Counted from the stretch's first letter, positions 8,280 to 19,796 are shown. The stretch: DNA of 64,000 nucleotides from Candidatus Kouleothrix ribensis (GCA_016722075.1 JADKGW010000002.1:1116001-1180000); one strand, 5' to 3'. Numbers and translations are program-made. Notes: a model not told the origin generated them from the sequence alone.

Positions 8280-9458
8280 CTATGCTGCGTTGCGGTATGC
8301 CGGCGACACTGAGCGCAGCTGTTCGATCAGATCCGGCAGCGTAGCAAGCACAAAATCGATATCGTCCGCAGTGGTGCTCTGGCCGATCGTGAAGCGCACC
8401 GAGCCGATCGCGCGCTCGTAGGGCACGCCCAGCGCCTGCAGCACATGCGAAGCCTCGAGCGAGCCGCTTGAGCAGGCCGAGCCGCTCGAGGCCGCGATGC
8501 CATGCTGGTCGAGCAGCAGCAGCACGCTCTCGCCCTCGACAAACTCAAACGCGATATTGGCGTTGTTCGGCAGCCGCCGCGCAGAGTCGCCGTTCAGGCT
8601 GGCGTGCGGCACCTGTGCGAGCACCCCCGCGATCAGCCGATCGCGCAGGCCGGCGCAGTGTGCTGCGTAGGCCTCGCGGCGCTCTTCGGCCAGCCGCAGC
8701 GCCGCCGCCATACCCACGATCCCAGCCACGTTCTCGGTGCCGGCGCGGCGGCGGCGCTCTTGGCCACCGCCATTGATCTGCGGCAGCAGCGGCGTGCCGT
8801 GCCGCACATACAGCGCGCCCACGCCCTTAGGCCCATAGAACTTATGCGCGGCCAGCGTCAGCAGATCGACCTGTAGCGCATCGACGCTGAGCGATAGCGA
8901 GCCAGCCGCCTGCACCGCGTCGGTGTGCAGTGGCACGCCGTGGGCACGGCAGATCGCGCCAAGCGCAGCCAGCGGCTGGATCGTGCCGATCTCGTTATTC
9001 GCGTACATCAACGACACCAGCACGGTATCGGGCCGGAGCGCCGCACGCAGATCGGCCGGCCCGATCAGCCCGGCGGCATCGACCGGCAGCCGCGTCACCT
9101 CGAAGCCGAACGCCTCGAGGTATTCGCAGGCATGCAGCACCGCATGATGCTCGATCGCGCTGGTAATAATGTGCGCGCCCTTGCCGGCCTGGCGCTGCGC
9201 CAGCGCCACACCCTTGATCGCCAGATTATCGGCCTCGGAGCCACCGCCGGTGAAGATGATCTCTTTGCGGCTGGCGCCCAGCACACGCGCAAACAGCTCG
9301 CGCGCGTCGTCGAGCGCCTCGAGTGCGGCCCGGCCGGCCCGGTGGATGCTCGACGGGTTGCCGAAATGCGCGCTGAAATATGGCAACATCGCCGCAACCA
9401 CCTGCGGATCGACCGGGGTTGTCGCGGCATGATCGAGGTAGATCGAGCGCTCGGCCAT
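8280..9458 (-). CDS. iscS: Cysteine desulfurase (IscS/NifS)
   Basis: This 392-residue PLP enzyme takes sulfur from cysteine for Fe-S cluster and thio-cofactor synthesis. It begins MAERSIYLDHAATTPVDPQVV. The ITSAIEHHAVL segment and the PLP lysine in TLAAHKFYGPKG are present, and the mobile loop carries the persulfide cysteine in SSGSACSSGSLEASHVL. The start at 9458 is chosen because AAGGA lies six bases upstream; the longer frame to 9485 would begin inside untranslated sequence. No IscU, MnmA or IscR gene is adjacent. Assignment to IscS versus NifS subtype is not resolved. Confidence 0.92.
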   Translation of the reverse strand: MAERSIYLDHAATTPVDPQVVAAMLPYFSAHFGNPSSIHRAGRAALEALDDARELFARVLGASRKEIIFTGGGSEADNLAIKGVALAQRQAGKGAHIITSAIEHHAVLHACEYLEAFGFEVTRLPVDAAGLIGPADLRAALRPDTVLVSLMYANNEIGTIQPLAALGAICRAHGVPLHTDAVQAAGSLSLSVDALQVDLLTLAAHKFYGPKGVGALYVRHGTPLLPQINGGGQERRRRAGTENVAGIVGMAAALRLAEERREAYAAHCAGLRDRLIAGVLAQVPHASLNGDSARRLPNNANIAFEFVEGESVLLLLDQHGIAASSGSACSSGSLEASHVLQALGVPYERAIGSVRFTIGQSTTADDIDFVLATLPDLIEQLRSVSPAYRNAA

Positions 9459-9701
9459 TGGAGTTCCTTTTTGAATCTGCCGCAAAGACGCGAAGACTCA
9501 AAGATTCGAAGGCGTTCTCGAGCCTTGGAGTCTTCGAGTCTTCGTGGCGGCCGGCCTGGTTGTACCGATGCTATGGGCTGTGCTGGTGCAAACGCACAAA
9601 ATTGGTGCGTTACCCAGCAGGGCCTGCAAACACCAGGCGTTCGCTGCTAGAGCCTTGGTGTCTTCGTGGCGGCCTATCTGATGTTTTACCTATGCCATAG
9701 G
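9459..9701. repeat. Intergenic region with directly repeated CTTCGTGGCGGCC motif
   Basis: Between iscS and oppF lie two related direct repeats: 9520-9552 and 9650-9674 both contain GAGCCTTGG, then GTCTTCGTGGCGGCC. The first copy also carries two GAGTCTTCG units (9528-9536, 9536-9544) that can pair with CGAAGACTC at 9491-9499, giving a local hairpin. No open frame here looks coding. It probably holds the oppF operon end and the iscS promoter. Confidence 0.5.
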
Positions 9702-10784
<1,083 letters not shown>

Positions 10785-10832
10785 GGCCTATCCTCTTCTG
10801 TTACTTTGTATCGTAGCGTGCGACATGGCACA

Positions 10833-11861
<1,029 letters not shown>

Positions 11862-11915
11862 AGCAACGTCCTTCGATATGCTAAAGTGAACCTGAGGCGC
11901 TCCGACACAGCGCCC

Positions 11916-12908
11916 TTACCCAGCATCGCGCGGGTCGAGCGCGTCGCGCAGGCCATCACCGATAAACGTGAACGACAGCGTAATCGTCGCAATTGCAATC
12001 GCCGGCGCGATCATCAGCCAGGGCTGCGCCGTGAGCGCCGATTTGCCGTCGAGGATCATGTTGCCCCAGCTCACCGGGAATAGCGCCGCGCGATCGGTGG
12101 CCGGGCGCAGGCCAATACCCAGGTACGACAGTACCGCCTCGGCGATGATCGCGCCGGGCACAATAAATGCACCGGCGATAATGATTGGGCCGAGCGAGTT
12201 GGGCAGCAGGTGCTTGAACAGAATATTATGCTGGCGCACGCCGATCGCTCGCGCCGCTTCAATGAACTCTTTCTCTTTCAGCGAGAGCACCTGCCCGCGC
12301 ACCAGGCGCGCCACGCCAACCCAGCCCACCAGCGAGAGCGCCGCAAACAAGATCAGGAAGCCATTCCAGAACTTGCCGATCGCTGTGTCTTTCAGGGCCG
12401 ACATAACGATGATGAAGAACAAAAACGCCGGGAACGAATACACGATCTCGGCAAAGCGCATGAGCAACGAGTCGAGCCAGCCGCCGGCGAAGCCGGACAC
12501 CAGGCCGATCACGGTGCCCAGGAACAGCGTGAAGACCATCGGCACGAAGCCGACCACCAGCGAGGTGCGCGTGCCGAACAGCAGGCGGCTCATCACGTCG
12601 CGGCCCACCGCGTCGGTGCCGAGCGGGTAGACCCAGGTGCCGCTCTTGTCGGGCTGGTTGGGCGACACCACCCACGCCGCCTGGCGGTACGTCTGGCCGG
12701 GGTAGATCTCGAGCGGGTTGTGCTGCGTGAGCAGCGGGGCGATCACCGCGATGATCACCAGCAAGCCGATGTAGATCAATGCCGCAACCGCCGCCTTGTT
12801 GCGCATCAGGCGGCGGCGCGCGTCGCTCCACAGGCTACGTGGTGCGCGCGTGGCAAATACCTGTTCAGCGGTATCGATCGCGGCGACCGATTTCGTCATT
12901 GTGGCCAT
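11916..12908 (-). CDS. oppC: Oligopeptide/dipeptide ABC transporter permease (OppC/DppC)
   Basis: This 330-residue inner-membrane permease has a short cytoplasmic N-terminus, a first helix (AALIYIGLLVIIAVIAPLL), a periplasmic loop with YPLGTDAVGRDVMSRLLFG, a hallmark of OppC proteins, and five further helices. The EAA-type coupling loop EAARAIGVRQHNILFKHLLP contacts the ATPases. It pairs with the OppB permease, from which it is separated by an unusual 255-base gap containing overlapping hairpins. Confidence 0.93.
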   Translation of the reverse strand: MATMTKSVAAIDTAEQVFATRAPRSLWSDARRRLMRNKAAVAALIYIGLLVIIAVIAPLLTQHNPLEIYPGQTYRQAAWVVSPNQPDKSGTWVYPLGTDAVGRDVMSRLLFGTRTSLVVGFVPMVFTLFLGTVIGLVSGFAGGWLDSLLMRFAEIVYSFPAFLFFIIVMSALKDTAIGKFWNGFLILFAALSLVGWVGVARLVRGQVLSLKEKEFIEAARAIGVRQHNILFKHLLPNSLGPIIIAGAFIVPGAIIAEAVLSYLGIGLRPATDRAALFPVSWGNMILDGKSALTAQPWLMIAPAIAIATITLSFTFIGDGLRDALDPRDAG

Positions 12909-13031
12909 GATTCACCTCGTATGCCGGTTAAGTGTCGTGAGGCAGGCGCATGCTAGAGTGCGCCTATACAACATGACGTTTTGAGTATGGACACGTGCCT
13001 GGGGGCGTTCGACCAATAGGTGCCGCTTCTT

Positions 13032-13120
13032 CTGGGAGGGCTGGCGTCGCCTTCGGACACTCCAGCCCTCCCAGTGGTAGAGTCTCGGGCGGATTGGCCA
13101 TCCCGAAGCCCTACCACTGG
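13032..13120. promoter_or_regulatory. Overlapping, mutually exclusive hairpins between oppB and oppC
   Basis: Arms CTGGGAGGGCTGG (13032-13044) and CCAGCCCTCCCAG (13062-13074) form a 13-bp stem. CCAGTGGTAG (13071-13080) and CTACCACTGG (13111-13120) form a 10-bp stem that reuses 13071-13074, so both cannot form fully at once. The structures sit within the importer operon, upstream of oppC on the minus-strand transcript. They may tune processing or read-through between permease genes, or be a dispersed repeat. Confidence 0.5.
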
Positions 13121-13163
13121 CTACCTAACTAATCGAGGCCTGATCAAAACGTGGCACCACGGG

Positions 13164-14177
13164 CTAACCCTGGCTGCGGATGCGCGGGTCGAGCAGGCCA
13201 TAGCTCAGATCGACCACGATATTCGCCAGCACCACCAGTGTCGCATAGATCAGCGTCGAGCCCATGATCATCGAGTAATCGCGCTGGAAGATCGCATCGA
13301 CGAAGAACTTGCCGACGCCGGGGATGCTGAAGATCGACTCAGTGATCACCGCGCCGGTGATCAGGTCGACCAACGCCGGGCCAAGCACCGTCACCACCGG
13401 GATGAGCGCGTTGCGCATAATGTGCCGCGAGATCACCATGCGATCACTCAGGCCCTTGGCCCGCGCGGTGCGCACGTAATCTTGCCGCTTGACCTCGAGC
13501 ACGGTTGTGCGCGTGATCCGTGTGATGAACGACATGGTCGACAGGCCCAGCACCAGGCCCGGCGCAATATATGGCCGCCAGGTATCCCAGTCGTTATTCG
13601 TGATCGAGATCCACTTCAGCGTGGTGCCGAAGAAGATAATCACCAGCAAGCCGATCACAAACGTCGGGATCGACACGCCAATCGTTGCAAAAAATAGGCT
13701 CAGGTAGTCGGCCAGCGAGTTCTGGCGCAGCGCGGCGATCACGCCCAGCGGCACGCCTACCACCACCGCAAATATCAGCGCGAACAACCCTAGCCGCACC
13801 GAGTAGGGCCACTGCTTGAAGATAATATCCTGGACACTCTTGCCGCGCTGGCGATACGACGGGCCGAGATCGCCTTTGGCGGCATTAAAAATATAGTTAA
13901 AGAATTGGCTATCAAGATACGCCCGCGCGATCTTGAATGGGTTGCGCTCGCCGCTGTTCCACAGCTTGCTGGATGCCCCAGGGTTGAAGTACTGCGGCTT
14001 ATCCAGGCCGAAGCGCGCATTCAAGGCCTTCAGCGTCGCGCCGTCAACTTGTTTCTTGTTGTTATCTTTGTCGAAGGGGCCACCAGGCGCCTGGTGCATT
14101 AGAAAGAAGGATACGAGCGCTACGAAGAACAGCACCGGAATCGCCCACAGCAGGCGTCGAATAAAGAATCCAAGCAT
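13164..14177 (-). CDS. oppB: Oligopeptide/dipeptide ABC transporter permease (OppB/DppB)
   Basis: This 337-residue permease starts MLGFFIRRLLWAIPVLFFV, the classic OppB N-terminal helix, followed by the APGGPFD motif. Five further helices and the coupling loop YVRTARAKGLSDRMVISRHI are present, and VITESIFSIPGVGKFFVDA is a highly conserved OppB segment. A spacer of about 100 residues before helix 2 includes the periplasmic part. It partners with OppC. It lies 110 bases after the binding-protein gene, behind a strong hairpin. Confidence 0.93.
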   Translation of the reverse strand: MLGFFIRRLLWAIPVLFFVALVSFFLMHQAPGGPFDKDNNKKQVDGATLKALNARFGLDKPQYFNPGASSKLWNSGERNPFKIARAYLDSQFFNYIFNAAKGDLGPSYRQRGKSVQDIIFKQWPYSVRLGLFALIFAVVVGVPLGVIAALRQNSLADYLSLFFATIGVSIPTFVIGLLVIIFFGTTLKWISITNNDWDTWRPYIAPGLVLGLSTMSFITRITRTTVLEVKRQDYVRTARAKGLSDRMVISRHIMRNALIPVVTVLGPALVDLITGAVITESIFSIPGVGKFFVDAIFQRDYSMIMGSTLIYATLVVLANIVVDLSYGLLDPRIRSQG

Positions 14178-14244
14178 GTCTGTCTCCTTTGGTAGCGCCA
14201 GATTCGTCAGACCGCCTGCGCTCGATTTCGGCCCAGGGTACAGT

Positions 14245-14273
14245 CGTGGCGGCTCGTTGCACGAGCCGCCACG
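14245..14273. terminator. Strong hairpin between the binding-protein gene and oppB
   Basis: CGTGGCGGCTCGT (14245-14257) and ACGAGCCGCCACG (14261-14273) form a perfect 13-bp stem with a TGC loop. It begins 15 bases downstream of the binding-protein stop on the minus strand and lacks a T-run. In other importer operons such structures protect the binding-protein transcript and reduce permease expression; that role here is inferred. Confidence 0.6.
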
Positions 14274-14287
14274 GCAGGTCCTAGAAC

Positions 14288-16078
14288 TTAGCGCTCAATT
14301 GTGACGTTGAGTAGCCCGGTGATCAGGCCGGGCAGGTCGCTATCCTGCGGGGTGAAGTCCAGGCCCTTCACCGCCGGGTTGATCAGGAAGGTGTTCTTGG
14401 TGTTCGAACGCATGATCTCAGCCGCGTCGCTGACGATCAGGAGCTGCGCCTGCTGGTACAGGTCCGCGCGCTTGGCCGGGTCGACTTCGATGTCGGCCGC
14501 GTCCATCAGCTTGTCGGCCTCAGCATTCTTGTAGCCGGTGTTCGCGGCGAAGTTGGTGCGCGAGTGCCAGTAGATGCTGAGCCAGTTCTGCTGGTCGGGG
14601 TAGTCGGCGCACCAGCCGCCGGTCAGGATCTGCGGGTAGGTCTCGACCGACTTGCGCAGGTTCACCAGCGTGGTGCCCTCGACCGGGTCGGGCACGATCG
14701 TGATGCCCAGGCTCTTCTGGTACATCTGGATGATGTACTCGACGCGGGCCTGGTTGGCCGGGTTGTTGCTGTTGTACGACCACTTGATCTCGGGCAGGCC
14801 CTTGCCCTCGGGGAAGCCGGCCTCGGCCAGCGCGGCCTTACCCTTGGCGGCGTCGAAGTCGAAGCGCTTCTCGTTGGCATCGTAGCCAGGGTAGCCCGGC
14901 GGGATCCAGGTCAGCGTCTTGACTTCGGTATCCTTGAGTGCGTCGCGGATGTAGGCCTCGCGGTCGAAGCCGTAGGCGAATGCCTCGCGCACTTTCTGGT
15001 TGTCGAACGGCGCCTTGGTCAGGTTGAAGTTAACCGTCAGCGTACAGGCACCAGCATACTCGCTGTACTGCTTGCCCAGGTCGGCGTCGGCCTTAATGCC
15101 CGGAACGTCGTTCGGGTCGGGCGTCATCACGTCGACCTCGCCGTTCTTGTAGGCCTGCAGCGCCACCGCCAGGTCGTCGATGTACTTGTACTGTACGCCT
15201 TCGATCTTCGGCTTGCCGCCCCAGTAGTTCTCGTTGGCCTTGTACTCGATCACATTCGACGACTTGTCGATCTTGGTGATCTGGAACGGGCCGTTGCCGA
15301 CCTGATTGGCCGGATCTTCCCACCAGGTCTCGCCGCCCTTGGTCACCAGGTCGTCCTTGGCCGGGTACGACACCCAGATGCCGGCCAGGGTGTGGAAGTA
15401 CGGCGTCGCCTGCGTCAGGGTGAACTTGATCGTCTTGTCGTCGGGGGTCGCGATGCCCAGCTTGTTGTACAAGTCGGGCAGCTTGCCTTCGTCGGTCGGT
15501 ACGGTGGTGCCGATGATGTCTTCGGCGCCCTGGATCATGAAGAAGGTGCCCTGGTAGTCGCCCACGGTGCCACGCGGGTCGAGCGAGCGCTTGATCGCCG
15601 CAGCGTAGTCTTTCGAGGTCAGCGGCGAGCCATCGCTATACTTCAGGCCGTCGCGCAGCGTGAAGGTCACGGTCTTCGCGTCGGCGCTGTATTCCCACTT
15701 CTCAGCCGCGCCCGGCACGGTCTTGAGGTCTTTGTCGAAGCGGGTCAGGCCCTCGTAGTTCAGGATCAGCACGGCGATCTCGTTCGAGAACGAGGAGTCC
15801 TGCGGATCGAGCGTGTCGGGCCAAGTCGACTCGGCCATGCGTAGGACATTGCCGGCATTGGCCGCCGGGGAGGCGGTTGGCTCGGCAGCGGCGGTTGGCT
15901 CAGGCGCGGCGGTGGGCGCCTCGGCGGCAGTGGGTGCCGCCGCAGCGGTGGGGGCCTCGGCGGCCGGCGCGGTGGGCGCAGCAGCCGGGGTGCCGCCGCC
16001 ACACGCGGCGAGAATCGGCAGAATAAGCGCGAGCAGCAGGGCCATCGCGAAGCTGCTACGTAGGTTCAATCGCTTCAT
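14288..16078 (-). CDS. oppA: Oligopeptide-binding lipoprotein (SBP family 5)
   Basis: This 596-residue extracytoplasmic receptor delivers peptides to the permeases. The start MKRLNLRSSFAMALLL at 16078 is chosen because AAAGGAG lies about nine bases upstream. The lipobox LAAC makes Cys26 the lipidated residue. A low-complexity linker of Ala, Pro, Thr and Glu follows to about residue 75. The SBP_bac_5 domain starts near NVLRMAESTWPDTLDPQDSS and includes the GLKYSDGSPLTSKDYAAAIK motif. It is the first gene of the importer operon and the likely start of its transcription. Confidence 0.93.
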   Translation of the reverse strand: MKRLNLRSSFAMALLLALILPILAACGGGTPAAAPTAPAAEAPTAAAAPTAAEAPTAAPEPTAAAEPTASPAANAGNVLRMAESTWPDTLDPQDSSFSNEIAVLILNYEGLTRFDKDLKTVPGAAEKWEYSADAKTVTFTLRDGLKYSDGSPLTSKDYAAAIKRSLDPRGTVGDYQGTFFMIQGAEDIIGTTVPTDEGKLPDLYNKLGIATPDDKTIKFTLTQATPYFHTLAGIWVSYPAKDDLVTKGGETWWEDPANQVGNGPFQITKIDKSSNVIEYKANENYWGGKPKIEGVQYKYIDDLAVALQAYKNGEVDVMTPDPNDVPGIKADADLGKQYSEYAGACTLTVNFNLTKAPFDNQKVREAFAYGFDREAYIRDALKDTEVKTLTWIPPGYPGYDANEKRFDFDAAKGKAALAEAGFPEGKGLPEIKWSYNSNNPANQARVEYIIQMYQKSLGITIVPDPVEGTTLVNLRKSVETYPQILTGGWCADYPDQQNWLSIYWHSRTNFAANTGYKNAEADKLMDAADIEVDPAKRADLYQQAQLLIVSDAAEIMRSNTKNTFLINPAVKGLDFTPQDSDLPGLITGLLNVTIER

Positions 16079-16787
16079 GTGAAGCATGCTCCTTTCACAA
16101 GCATCTGGACAAGGCGAAGATTCGTGTTCCGAGCGATGCACATAGCGCCGCTCTCGACCGATATCCGGGCGTTAGGCGATACATACCTCCTTTCCAAGGT
16201 AACCTCCACACATATGCGCGATCACGATATCCGTATCGTGCCGATAGGTTACAGACCCTGTGAGTGCCCTGCTTGGCGCACGTGCGCTAGTGCATCACGC
16301 GTGCCAGCGGCACGACATACCAGTATGCCGGCGACAGATAGGCATGCGATCCGATCGGCAAAGCATGCGCCCACGCACCGCGACGAACCCGGTAGCCCGC
16401 GTCGATGCGGCCACGCAACACGGCAAATACGCGAACGGGATCATGCGCCATGTCGTTGGTGCATCGCAAGGCATCGCGCAGCATATAGTCTAAGTCGTCG
16501 ACTTCGCGATTGTGATTGGACATTACGTCAATCAAAACACCCTGCGCTTCGACACAGCATGCGTTAAGAGGTCTTACTCCTATGCGGTGCGCAAATGGTA
16601 ACATGCTGCTTTCGGCTTGTCAAACCTACAGCCCGCCGTAACGGGTCAAATTGCCCTGGTTAGAACGCAGATGCACGCAGACATGCAGCGACGAAGGGTA
16701 CACGAAGCGCGATGGGATTGTCGAGTTGCGTATGCTTCGCGATCGTCCGTTCTTCGTCCCTTCGCCGTTATGTGCAAGGTATTGGTA
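16079..16787. other. 709-base intergenic region upstream of oppA
   Basis: This region holds the presumed oppA promoter and leader and the end of the McrB-like gene. It contains the hairpin at 16223-16240 and two GGAGG tracts on the minus strand (near 16186-16190 and 16203-16207), neither placed for a convincing leader peptide. A minus-strand open frame of 78 codons (16523-16287, starting MSNHNREVDDLDYML) has a coding-like composition but no ribosome site and no recognisable family; it is treated as doubtful. Base composition is less GC-rich than the flanking genes. Confidence 0.5.
16223..16240. promoter_or_regulatory. Inverted repeat upstream of oppA
   Basis: CACGATA (16223-16229) and TATCGTG (16234-16240) are perfect arms around TCCG. 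The site is about 145 bases upstream of the oppA ATG, a plausible operator position. It could equally be an RNA hairpin in the leader. Confidence 0.45.
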
Positions 16788-18023
16788 CTAGGCTACTGCC
16801 TGCTGACTCATGGTCAGTGTAAACTGATCAAAGTAGTGGGTCAGATCGCGCCGCAACTCTGCGTCGGCCGCGTCGCGCAGCCGCCACAGGAAGCGCTGGA
16901 TCACCTGCGCGCCATAGGCAATCTGCGCATTACGCAGCGGGTCGCGTGCGTCAAACAGCCCTACGCCGTGAGCGTCGAAACTATTGGCGATGTAGGTTGT
17001 CAGCTCGTGCCGTACACTCTGCGTCAGCGCCAGGCCGCTGCGCCACACCAGCCGCACCAGATCGGGCGAGTACTGGAGCCGGTCGAACTGATCGCGGCCC
17101 AGGATGGCCACCAGGCGCGCGTGCGCGTCGTGCAGATCGTGCAGTGCGGCGCGCAGCCACAGCCGCTGGTAGCCGCTCGGCGGCACCGGTGGCGGCGTAG
17201 CGCTCGGCAGCGTGTGCTCGAACGCACGCTGTGGTGTGCTGAATTCGATCACGCCGGCGTGGCGCAATACATTGCGGCTCAGTGCCACAGGATGTTCGGC
17301 CGTATTCACCGTGGCCGTGATATAGACGTTGGGGGGGATGATCGGCTGGCGATCGGCCGGGAACCCCGGCAGGTTGAGCCGCTTCTCGCCCGTGGGCGCG
17401 ATCCGCAGCAGTGTTGCAAAATAGTAGTCGAGTTCGTCGGGATGCAGCGCATCGAAGCAGACCATGTAGGCCTTGCCCAGATTACTCGGCAGGGCGGCCT
17501 CGTGCAGTAGCTCGATGAACCGCCACGAGCTGAACTGCGCCTGCAGCGAGCGGTAGTATTGATCTTCGCCGGTGCCGCCGGGCCAGCCGCCGGCGCTGGG
17601 GATCAGCTGGTATTGCGGGCTGTCGCGACCCACCAGCGCCTCGGCAAATAGTCGCGCCAACTCGGTCTTCCCATGCCCGGCTGCCCCAGTCAGAATTACG
17701 AACGGGTTGGTTTTGAGTGCGACATAGTAGTTGACAATCAGCGTATGTGGCAGCGTGTACCCGGCCGCGCGAACCGCACCGAGGATCTGGCCTAGTAGTT
17801 GCTGCTCGCCAAACCTGGTTGCCTGAGCCTCGCGGCACACGCTGCGTACTAACGGGCTCTCGTTGCGCTCATTCGGCACCAGCGCCAACTTCCCCCGGCC
17901 ATCATTGGCCCAACCACCGGCATCTTCGGCGGCGGTTCCACGGAAGTCCTGAGCAATCAAATTGTCCTCGCCTTGTGTTGGCGCGCCGCGCGGCCCGATC
18001 ACCATTGACCGGCGAACACGCAC
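16788..18023 (-). CDS. McrB-like AAA ATPase, orphan
   Basis: This 411-residue protein has an N-terminal region without recognised motifs (1-65), then a helical lead-in (GEQQLLGQILGAVRAAGY) and an AAA core. Walker A is GAAGHGKT at 113-120, and NVYITATVNTAEHPVALSRNVL resembles the sensor-1 and arginine-finger region of the McrB/MoxR-like group. In restriction systems McrB ATPases translocate with McrC nucleases, but no McrC or nuclease gene adjoins this one. The GTG at 18023 follows GGAGGG at good spacing. Role unknown; a stand-alone remodelling ATPase or defence remnant are both possible. Confidence 0.65.
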   Translation of the reverse strand: MRVRRSMVIGPRGAPTQGEDNLIAQDFRGTAAEDAGGWANDGRGKLALVPNERNESPLVRSVCREAQATRFGEQQLLGQILGAVRAAGYTLPHTLIVNYYVALKTNPFVILTGAAGHGKTELARLFAEALVGRDSPQYQLIPSAGGWPGGTGEDQYYRSLQAQFSSWRFIELLHEAALPSNLGKAYMVCFDALHPDELDYYFATLLRIAPTGEKRLNLPGFPADRQPIIPPNVYITATVNTAEHPVALSRNVLRHAGVIEFSTPQRAFEHTLPSATPPPVPPSGYQRLWLRAALHDLHDAHARLVAILGRDQFDRLQYSPDLVRLVWRSGLALTQSVRHELTTYIANSFDAHGVGLFDARDPLRNAQIAYGAQVIQRFLWRLRDAADAELRRDLTHYFDQFTLTMSQQAVA

Positions 18024-18209
18024 TGCTTAACCCTCCAAGCATTCGGCGATCAGCCACTTTCGAGCGCGCCATCGCGCCGCAGCATCGCCGCCGAGTGGTG
18101 GCAATTCACTATACCTGAATCAGGCAGTGCCATGAGTTAAGACATCGTCACATATTATCACACAATTTCGATTGCCATGGTTCATTATCTTTACATTTTT
18201 TACAAATAT

Positions 18210-19625
18210 TCACTCCAGCTCGCTAAGATCGCACTCGCCGCTGAGCCTAGCCGCGTCGCGCACGCGGCGCTGCGCACCGGCACGATTGATGATGTGTACG
18301 TCACCGCGGCACACCACGCCGGCACCAAACGCCACGTCGCCCTGCACGCGTAGCCGCTCGCAGTCGCGCAGCGACGGCACCCCATACGCAAAACGCGCCT
18401 CGAAATCGCCGATCAGTTTGTAGAAACGCGGGTCGAGCGCAACCAGCGCTGGCGGGGCCGTACGCACTTGCACCAGCCGGTAGCCCTGGTCGAACGTGTA
18501 GATATCCGAGCGCAGACGCAGCAGGTCGTCGCATGTCTTCACCGGCAAAAAGCGGTCGCGGCCGACGCGCAGCACCTGCGCGCCTGCAAACAGCGCAATC
18601 GCCGCCCCCATCGCCGTCTCAAGCTGGTACACCGCCGGCGAGTCACTGTCGCGCGGGTCGAGCGTCTTGGCGTTGCGGATCATCGGCAGCTTGAGCACGT
18701 TGTGGTTGTCGAGCAGGGTCTGCTTGAGCTGGCGCAGGTTCAGCCAGATATTGTTGGTGTTGAAGTAGCGGTGGCGCGCGATATCCTGGAAGGCCGGCAG
18801 GTCGGCCTCGGGGCATTGGGCCACCTCGCGCAGCAGCAGCTCGCCGCCGGGGCGCTGGGCGATATGGCCGCCTTTCTTGTCGGCCTCGGTGCGCTCGGCC
18901 ACCTCCATTAAGAACGGGATGGACTGCCTGGCGATATAACCCAGAATGCCGAGATCGAGCGTCGCGCCCAGGTTGTCGACATTCGAGATGAACAGGTATT
19001 CGTAGCCATGCGCCAGCAGCGCGTCGAGCATCCCCGAGGTGGCCAGCGCAATATACACCTCGCCATGGCCGGGCGGGCACCACTCGAGCTGCCGGTTGGC
19101 CGGCCACTCGGCCGGCGCCAGCGTGGCTTGCAGCACCTTGGGCACTTTGTGCTGCATCAGCGTAAGCGGGATCACGCTCTCGAGCTCGGGGTAGTTCGCC
19201 AGCACCGCGCGTGAGTCGGCGTCGGTGTTGAAGCTGTTCATCAACACCAGCGGTACGTGGCAGTCGTAGTGCGTGCTGAAGCTTAGATTCTGCCGCGCGA
19301 TAATATCGAGGAAGGTCATGCCCTCGCGCGCGACCAGCAGCGATTTGGCCTGATCGAGGCCCATGCTGGTGCCTAGCCCGCCGTTGAGCTTGAGCACGGC
19401 GGCATGCGGCAGCGCGGCGCGGCCGGCCCTGGCGTAGGCCGCAGTGGTCTCGATTCCGGGCACATCGGCCGCCGGAACAATCGTGTCCTCGCTAATCAGG
19501 CCAACATTGCCGCTGGCCAGCACGTCGTAGTGGTAGTGAAAATTATCGATCACGATCTGGGGCAGCCGCTCATGGCGCATGCGTGCTGCGAAAGGTGCGA
19601 AGTTGGCGATGTTGTTCTGCTGCAT
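18210..19625 (-). CDS. UTP-glucose-1-phosphate uridylyltransferase, eukaryotic-type
   Basis: This 471-residue enzyme is of the UDPGP family, not the short bacterial GalU type. LKLNGGLGTSMGLDQAKSL is the nucleotide-binding loop with the G-rich signature and substrate lysine. PPGHGEVYIALATSGMLDAL, then YLFISNVDNLGATLD, and NTNNIWLNL are other family landmarks. The C-terminal part shows the left-handed beta-helix pattern (FGAGVVCRGDVHIINRAG). It makes UDP-glucose for glycan synthesis and fits with the glycosyltransferases in the window. It is transcribed divergently from the MocR gene. Confidence 0.9.
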   Translation of the reverse strand: MQQNNIANFAPFAARMRHERLPQIVIDNFHYHYDVLASGNVGLISEDTIVPAADVPGIETTAAYARAGRAALPHAAVLKLNGGLGTSMGLDQAKSLLVAREGMTFLDIIARQNLSFSTHYDCHVPLVLMNSFNTDADSRAVLANYPELESVIPLTLMQHKVPKVLQATLAPAEWPANRQLEWCPPGHGEVYIALATSGMLDALLAHGYEYLFISNVDNLGATLDLGILGYIARQSIPFLMEVAERTEADKKGGHIAQRPGGELLLREVAQCPEADLPAFQDIARHRYFNTNNIWLNLRQLKQTLLDNHNVLKLPMIRNAKTLDPRDSDSPAVYQLETAMGAAIALFAGAQVLRVGRDRFLPVKTCDDLLRLRSDIYTFDQGYRLVQVRTAPPALVALDPRFYKLIGDFEARFAYGVPSLRDCERLRVQGDVAFGAGVVCRGDVHIINRAGAQRRVRDAARLSGECDLSELE

Positions 19626-19771
19626 AGTGCGTATCGTCTTTCGTGTTGGCTCAGCGCACGGCCGGCACCGGCAAGTCTACCTTGCGATTATAGCACGCCC
19701 GCATGCATCCAGACATAACAAAGCTGTTATTCACAACACCGGCACGGATTGTTTCTGCAAAACCGATCGGC

Positions 19772-19796
19772 ATTGTACCTGTACAGCTGGTACAAT
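19772..19796. promoter_or_regulatory. Palindromic operator candidate upstream of MocR gene
   Basis: ATTGTACC (19772-19779) and GGTACAAT (19789-19796) are perfect 8-base arms with a 9-base spacer. A -10-like TACAAT lies in the right arm and a second at 19803-19808; TGTACA (19780-19785) sits 17 bases before the latter. The ATG is 77 bases downstream of the palindrome. Autoregulation by the MocR protein, or control of the divergent UGPase gene, is inferred. Confidence 0.55.

Noticed and set aside
16287..16523. Minus-strand frame of 78 codons starting MSNHNREVDDLDYML
   Set aside because: Composition is coding-like but there is no ribosome site and no family; it is left as a doubtful frame within the oppA upstream region.
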